DNA from: Phycisphaerales bacterium
Lineage (GTDB): Bacteria > Planctomycetota > Phycisphaerae > Phycisphaerales > UBA1924
Direction: 5' to 3'
Assembly: GCA_020427395.1 (NCBI GenBank)
Contig: JAGQON010000013.1
Location: 33,080 to 97,079 of the forward strand
DNA: 64,000 nt
The stretch's first letter is position 1. The number at the start of each line of letters is the position of its first letter. Below, one piece after another: positions 60,306 to 64,000 of the stretch. The notes beneath the pieces were generated by a model. The model saw only the letters and a program-made list of their open reading frames with translations. It was not told the DNA's origin and did not search any database. Both the position numbers and the translations under genes were made by a program.

Positions 60306-60608
60306 ACACCCGCCCCTCCCTGATCGCAGGCCGCGATGCACAGGGGCGTACAAGCCACACCATGCTTCTTCACCCGTCCCAGGCGCAAGGCCGCGTATGG
60401 GACACCCACCACCACGCCCGAGCAATCGGACGAGACATTCAGCAGAACTGAGCCACGCTGGTGAGGGGTGTGTGATCCCCCTTGACCCACCAAGGACGGC
60501 GATCCGTCGCAAGGACGCGACGCATCACGGATCACGCCGCTCGACGGAGCGGCCCCGGCAACGCCCAGTTCACCTCGACCCGGCTGACCCACCACCAGCC
60601 GGGTTTTT
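60306..60608 (+). ncRNA. Structured non-coding RNA candidate ending in a terminator
   Basis: No gene fits this 329-base gap. It contains successive hairpins: 60311-60348 (CGCCCCT/AGGGGCG with inner ATCGC/GCGAT), 60376-60403 (GTCCCA/TGGGAC), 60460-60491 (GGTG-A-GGGG/CCCC-TTGAC-CACC), 60498-60538 (GGCGATCCGT with ACGGAT-CA-CGCC, inner TCGC/GCGA), 60536-60553 (GCCGCTC-GACG-GAGCGGC) and a terminator at 60578-60608. CAAGGACG occurs twice (60491, 60510), the second in an apical loop. I could not match RNase P, tmRNA, SRP or 6S RNA landmarks. It may be the mraZ 3' UTR or a separate RNA. Confidence 0.5.
60578..60608 (+). terminator. Terminator of the mraZ/structured RNA transcript
   Basis: ACCCGGCT (60578-60585) and AGCCGGGT (60597-60604) form an 8-base stem with an 11-base loop, followed by TTTT. 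Confidence 0.88.
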
Positions 60609-60634
60609 CATATGACATCGATCGGATACACTCG

Positions 60635-62239
60635 ATGTTGATGAAGACACAAAGCTCAATGATCCGTTCGGTCGTCGCAGCATGCGTTCTGCTCCTCATA
60701 TGCGCACAGAGCGTCAGAGCGTCAGCCCACCAATCCCGTGAGTCGTATTACCGCTCAGGATACGACTACTTCTGGTCGGTGCTCATGCCCGAGTTCGAGC
60801 AGCGTGAGTTTGACACACAAGAGCAAGCCGACGCGTATCACGAGCTGATCGACATCATGGTGCGTACCGGGACCGGATACGGCCATTGGTACCAAGACAT
60901 CTCTCTGGGCATCACACAGATGTACCCGAGACTGCTCAAACTCGACCCGGACCCGCCGCTCTACGCACAATACCGCTACATGAGCTCGGTCTTTGCTCGC
61001 GACCCATCGCCCGAGCAAACACTCCAACTCGGGCGAGACATGCTGCTGCTCGCACAACGGATGCACGACTCTGGCTACCCACCCTACTTCGAGGGATCCG
61101 CCTGGCTCCGGGCGGCAAAGATGCTCAGCAGCGCTGGACGAGCGAATGAAGAGCAGACAACCACAGCCTACGAAAAGGGCATCAGCCTCATCCTCGAAGC
61201 CGCGAAACTCAATGACGTTCCTCCCCACCAACAGGAGTTCGTCGCCACTTGCATCATCCGGTTCGCCCACGACTCCCCTTCGCTCAATAGCGAACAAGCC
61301 GAGCAGTTCTGTTACAGGCTCTTCTCCGTGGACGAGATCGACCCCTGGATCGCGCACTCCGCCCTCGGGTATCTCATGGTCGATAAGGCGTGGGACGCAC
61401 GCACCGACAAATTCGCCAGCGCCATCAACAACGCCCAGTGGGAGATGTTTTATACCTACCTCGAAGTCGCCAACGCGCACCTGACCCACGCATGGGAGAT
61501 CCATCCGGAATGGCCCGGCTCGGCCGTGAAACTGATCGCCGTCACGATGGGACATCAGTTTGATCTGAACCGAGACGAGTACTTCTGGTTCAACGAAGCC
61601 ACCCGGGTCCGCCCAGATGTTCAGGACGCCTATTACCGCCTCGCGTACGCATTGAGATCGAAATGGGGCAGGGGCGAAAAGCAACTGCGCGCGCTGCTCG
61701 ATCATGTCAACGAGGTATCCCTGACCACAGACCATATGGGTTACATTTACATTAGTGTACTGTCGCGTCTGAGCAAGGAAACACCCGACCCCAACGATGT
61801 GCTTCTTGACCCGGAAATCATCGGGAACGCAACCCGCATGTTCCAGAACGACGCGATCCAGAAGCCCGAGTTCATGTTCAGGAACGAGCACCAACGCGTG
61901 ATGCGTTTGCTCGCATGCGCCCATTTCATGCAGGGAAACTACGAGCAGGCAGCCTTCTTCCTCAAGCAGCAGGGTGCGAGGGCGATTCAGAGTCACGCCT
62001 CGTGGAATGAGCCGGCCCGCTTCAGATGCTTTATGTTTATCCTCGCGATCGATGAATCTGGGATTGTGATAGAGTCGCTCAGAGCCAGCGACAACGGTGA
62101 CTTTGACACGGCGCTCGAACTCCTTCATCAGTTCCAAGCTCAGCTCGACATGAACCCTGATAAGAAATATCCCCAAGCCATCATCTCCCGCCCTTCCGCG
62201 AAGCAAGCAATCCGTCACACACAGGATTCCAGACCCTGA
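60635..62239 (+). CDS. Secreted helical-repeat protein of unknown function
   Basis: A 534-residue protein with a signal peptide (MIRSVVAACVLLLICAQSVRA-S). Mature part helical with TPR-like spacing (YAQYRYMSSVFARDPSPEQT, FMFRNEHQRVMRLLACAHFMQGNYEQAAFFLKQ split across two repeats, DFDTALELLHQFQAQLD) but no clear catalytic motif. Start ATG 60635 is uncertain; ATG 60641 is equally good, and no Shine-Dalgarno is seen, so a leaderless or short-leader message is possible. It follows the strong terminator at 60608. In the same direction as the methyltransferase, 53 bases downstream. Confidence 0.75.
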   Translation: MLMKTQSSMIRSVVAACVLLLICAQSVRASAHQSRESYYRSGYDYFWSVLMPEFEQREFDTQEQADAYHELIDIMVRTGTGYGHWYQDISLGITQMYPRLLKLDPDPPLYAQYRYMSSVFARDPSPEQTLQLGRDMLLLAQRMHDSGYPPYFEGSAWLRAAKMLSSAGRANEEQTTTAYEKGISLILEAAKLNDVPPHQQEFVATCIIRFAHDSPSLNSEQAEQFCYRLFSVDEIDPWIAHSALGYLMVDKAWDARTDKFASAINNAQWEMFYTYLEVANAHLTHAWEIHPEWPGSAVKLIAVTMGHQFDLNRDEYFWFNEATRVRPDVQDAYYRLAYALRSKWGRGEKQLRALLDHVNEVSLTTDHMGYIYISVLSRLSKETPDPNDVLLDPEIIGNATRMFQNDAIQKPEFMFRNEHQRVMRLLACAHFMQGNYEQAAFFLKQQGARAIQSHASWNEPARFRCFMFILAIDESGIVIESLRASDNGDFDTALELLHQFQAQLDMNPDKKYPQAIISRPSAKQAIRHTQDSRP

Positions 62240-62292
62240 TATCGCACGGCTCTGCAGCAACAACATCGCCCATCACAGGCAGATCACAAAAC

Positions 62293-63027
62293 ATGCCCAC
62301 CAACACCTGGTACGCCCACGACCTCGACACCGTCCGCGACATGCTCTGCGCCTGCATCGGGCCCAAGTGGGGCGACGCGCCCGAAGAGAAGCTTGAAGAG
62401 ATCCGCCAGAGCCGCTACGCGCAGGGCAAACGCCTCGCACACCTGCTGAAGATCAACGACTCCCACACCGTCCTCGACTTCGGCAGCGGGTGCGGCTTTG
62501 TTACTCGGGCGTTCTGCGAGAAGGCCGCCAAGGTCCACTGCGTCGACCTCAACCCCAAGTTCCTCGACTTCACCCGCAACGAGCTCTCGTCCTTCCCCCA
62601 GACCGAGTTTCACCGCATCGAGTACGCCTCGATCCCTCAGGTTGCGGACGAATCCATCGACATCGTCATTTCCACGGCCGTCTTCATCCACTTCCTTTAC
62701 TACGACTTTCTCTTCAACCTCATCGAGCTCAACCGGGTGCTCAGGACTGGCGGCATCCTCTACTTCAGCATGCTCGATGCCGACGCCATCGACCTGCACA
62801 ACCCGGCCGCGATCCAGAACCACATCAGCATCTACAAGGACTCTGTGCGCGGCGACGGCTTCATGCTCCAGCCCTCGTCGCTCACCTCCATCAAAAAGCT
62901 TGCCCCGCAGCTGGGATTTGAGCTCATCAACACCAACCACATCGGGGCGGGCGAGAATGTCGCCGAGGTCACGCTCCGCAAGACCGGGGCCCCAGACCTT
63001 CCCGAGTGGCTCCGGGACTGCATCTGA
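62293..63027 (+). CDS. Class I SAM-dependent methyltransferase
   Basis: A 244-residue methyltransferase. Motif I is TVLDFGSGCGFVTRAF (about 56-70), the acidic end of strand 2 is VHCVDLNP, motif IV is DIVISTAVFIHFLYYDF and the region RVLRTGGILYFSMLD follows. Substrate not predictable. Probably transcribed together with the upstream gene. Confidence 0.87.
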   Translation: MPTNTWYAHDLDTVRDMLCACIGPKWGDAPEEKLEEIRQSRYAQGKRLAHLLKINDSHTVLDFGSGCGFVTRAFCEKAAKVHCVDLNPKFLDFTRNELSSFPQTEFHRIEYASIPQVADESIDIVISTAVFIHFLYYDFLFNLIELNRVLRTGGILYFSMLDADAIDLHNPAAIQNHISIYKDSVRGDGFMLQPSSLTSIKKLAPQLGFELINTNHIGAGENVAEVTLRKTGAPDLPEWLRDCI

Positions 63028-63040
63028 GCGTGCGGCCATG

Positions 63041-63062
63041 AAAAAACCCGGCTATGGCCGGG
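63041..63062 (-). terminator. Terminator of the Cys-rich small protein gene
   Basis: CCCGGC-TATG-GCCGGG (63047-63062), followed on the minus strand by six Ts (A run 63041-63046). Confidence 0.85.
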
Positions 63063-63108
63063 CCGAGGAGTTCATTACTCGGATTCAGTCGTCGTTGGCC
63101 CGGGCTCT

Positions 63109-63582
63109 TCAGCCCGCACGCCGATAGCCGCCCTGATCCATTCGACGAAACCCATGGGCGACTTGCCCGGGCGTGCTCGCCCGGCGTCGTCGTGATGGGC
63201 GGACCATCCCGCCCACGATCGTCCCGGGGACCTTGGCCAGCAGCGTCGCGGCGCACACCGCGCAAACGGCCGACCAGCCCGGGCGGTGCGCCACGCGCAC
63301 CCGCATCACACGGCTCGTCTTCTGGGCACAGCAGGGGCACGAGTACTTCCCGCGCCGTTCCCACTGGTTCCGCTCGATCCCCAGCTCGCGGTCCGCGACC
63401 GAGACCCGCTTGTGCACGGGCCCGAACGCTTCCATGGCGCTGTCCCGTTTGGCTGTCACGGTCCTGGTCCGCTTGGGTTTGATCGCCTCTACCTCGTCGG
63501 CGAAGGGGATAATGCCCGCGTCGTCGAACGCTTCACTCGAGGTGGCGGTTTCAATCTCTTGGTGTGTGCAGGTCAGGTGCAT
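63109..63582 (-). CDS. Small protein with paired CxxC (zinc-ribbon-like) motifs
   Basis: A 157-residue protein, not recognised. The N-terminal 80 residues are Glu/Lys-rich and probably disordered. Residues about 80-125 contain YSCPCCAQKTSR and SAVCAVCAATLL, two Cys pairs about 25 residues apart, as in a zinc ribbon. The C-terminus is strongly basic (RPSRRRR and later), suggesting nucleic-acid contact. Start ATG 63582 (MHLTCTHQE) has AGGGAC just upstream; an ATG at 63597 is possible. A terminator after it (63041-63062) supports a real gene. The gap to the cyclophilin gene (63583-63822) has its terminator and nothing else evident. Confidence 0.65.
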   Translation of the reverse strand: MHLTCTHQEIETATSSEAFDDAGIIPFADEVEAIKPKRTRTVTAKRDSAMEAFGPVHKRVSVADRELGIERNQWERRGKYSCPCCAQKTSRVMRVRVAHRPGWSAVCAVCAATLLAKVPGTIVGGMVRPSRRRRASTPGQVAHGFRRMDQGGYRRAG

Positions 63583-63728
63583 GTCGTCCCTCATCATTGT
63601 GTCAGACCCACAATCGTCTTACGGAAACTCGCCGCTGAAGTTTCATCGGCCATGTCCACGACCCGCTTGAACAGACGCATTCTCGGACGCTACCCGGCGT
63701 GCAGAAGCCGTTTTTTCTCGCAGGGCGC

Positions 63729-63761
63729 AAAAAACGCCCGCTCCAACAAGGGAACGGGCGT
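63729..63761 (-). terminator. Terminator after the peptidylprolyl isomerase gene
   Basis: ACGCCCG (63734-63740) pairs with CGGGCGT (63755-63761), followed on the minus strand by six Ts (A run 63729-63734). Confidence 0.88.
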
Positions 63762-63822
63762 CGAAATTCAATATTGCCCCGCGATCTGCTTCATCCCCAA
63801 TCGGGGGGGCTGCGTCGGGCAC

Positions 63823-64000
63823 TCAGCCGTCTGCGCCGACCAGACCAAGCTCCTCGGCCTTCTCGCCCGAGAGAACCGAGACTTTCTCGATCACGATCGT
63901 CTCGACGGGCACATCGCCGTAGTGCCCACGGCTTCCGGTCTTTGCCTTGCGGATGACATCAACGACATCCATGCCCTTGATGACCTTACCGAAGACCGCG
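63823..64000 (-). CDS. Peptidylprolyl isomerase, cyclophilin type (C-terminal fragment)
   Basis: The last 59 codons of a gene running in from the right edge. The visible part has FGKVIKGMDVVDVIRKAKTG, the C-terminal signature of cyclophilins, then DVPVETIVIEKVSVL, the final strand. Cyclophilins catalyse cis-trans isomerisation of prolyl bonds. Whether the protein is exported cannot be seen. Stop codon at 63823-63825, terminator at 63729-63761. Confidence 0.85.
   Translation of the reverse strand, partial: AVFGKVIKGMDVVDVIRKAKTGSRGHYGDVPVETIVIEKVSVLSGEKAEELGLVGADG

Noticed and set aside
60306..60608. Structured RNA considered as RNase P RNA, tmRNA, SRP RNA or 6S RNA
   Set aside because: The conserved cores of RNase P, tmRNA and SRP RNA were not found, and it is not a single long interrupted hairpin as 6S RNA would be.

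Overview
The window is about 64 kb of high-GC bacterial chromosome (roughly 60-70% G+C in most genes, by spot counts). It most likely comes from a planctomycete of the class Phycisphaerae. That placement is an inference. It rests on two secreted proteins (32139-34172 and 54242-56419) ending in the same 55-residue double dockerin cassette framed by CPADLN and GCP, on the GyrA style, on many predicted lipoproteins and beta-propeller or beta-helix secreted proteins, and on an mraZ gene outside any division cluster. No rRNA, tRNA, CRISPR array, insertion sequence or prophage was found.

Layout. 1-9.4 kb: 5'-truncated-in-window pilT, rnhA, a purL carrying a compositionally odd internal insert, an HDOD-GGDEF-REC signalling protein behind a sigma-54 response regulator, a paired-palindrome repeat, ruvC and a small membrane protein. 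9.4-18 kb: riboflavin synthase, a BamB-like lipoprotein, purH, an HNH nuclease, GNAT, phhB, glutamyl-Q tRNA(Asp) synthetase, a DUF192 lipoprotein and a SpoIIE-type phosphatase. 18-26 kb: gyrA followed by a STAS protein and a TrkA_C membrane protein, a large secreted protein of unknown role, a sigma-54-like promoter with a tiny ORF, and rpsA. 26-34 kb: glutamate-type dehydrogenase with a hairpin-rich leader, an AT-rich pair of secreted-protein genes, a TPR lipoprotein, an SDR enzyme and an LVIVD propeller with dockerin.

34-46 kb is the core transcription/translation block read on the minus strand: rplK-rplA-rplJ-rplL-rpoB-rpoC, then queF behind the rpoC terminator. 46-50 kb is a minus-strand envelope or polysaccharide operon (deacetylase, two tandem FemAB-like proteins, GNAT) whose genes overlap by ATGA. 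50-59 kb holds secreted proteins (beta-helix, a xxPx-repeat/His-Asp-rich protein, a lipoprotein, a trypsin-like protease with dockerin), an amidohydrolase, a GT4 glycosyltransferase and a flavin-reductase-like protein. 59-64 kb holds mraZ with its own promoter and operator-like boxes, a strongly structured probable RNA, a secreted helical protein, a methyltransferase, a Cys-rich small protein and the C-terminus of a cyclophilin.

The observations most worth following are the structured RNA after mraZ (60306-60608), the roughly 100-codon low-GC insert in purL (about 2612-2917), the paired palindromic repeat at 8404-8493, the AT-rich cassette 28010-29842, the sigma-54-type promoter with a 29-residue ORF near 23.9 kb, and the tandem FemAB pair of contrasting base composition. 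No complete novel multi-gene defence or biosynthetic system could be identified with confidence.
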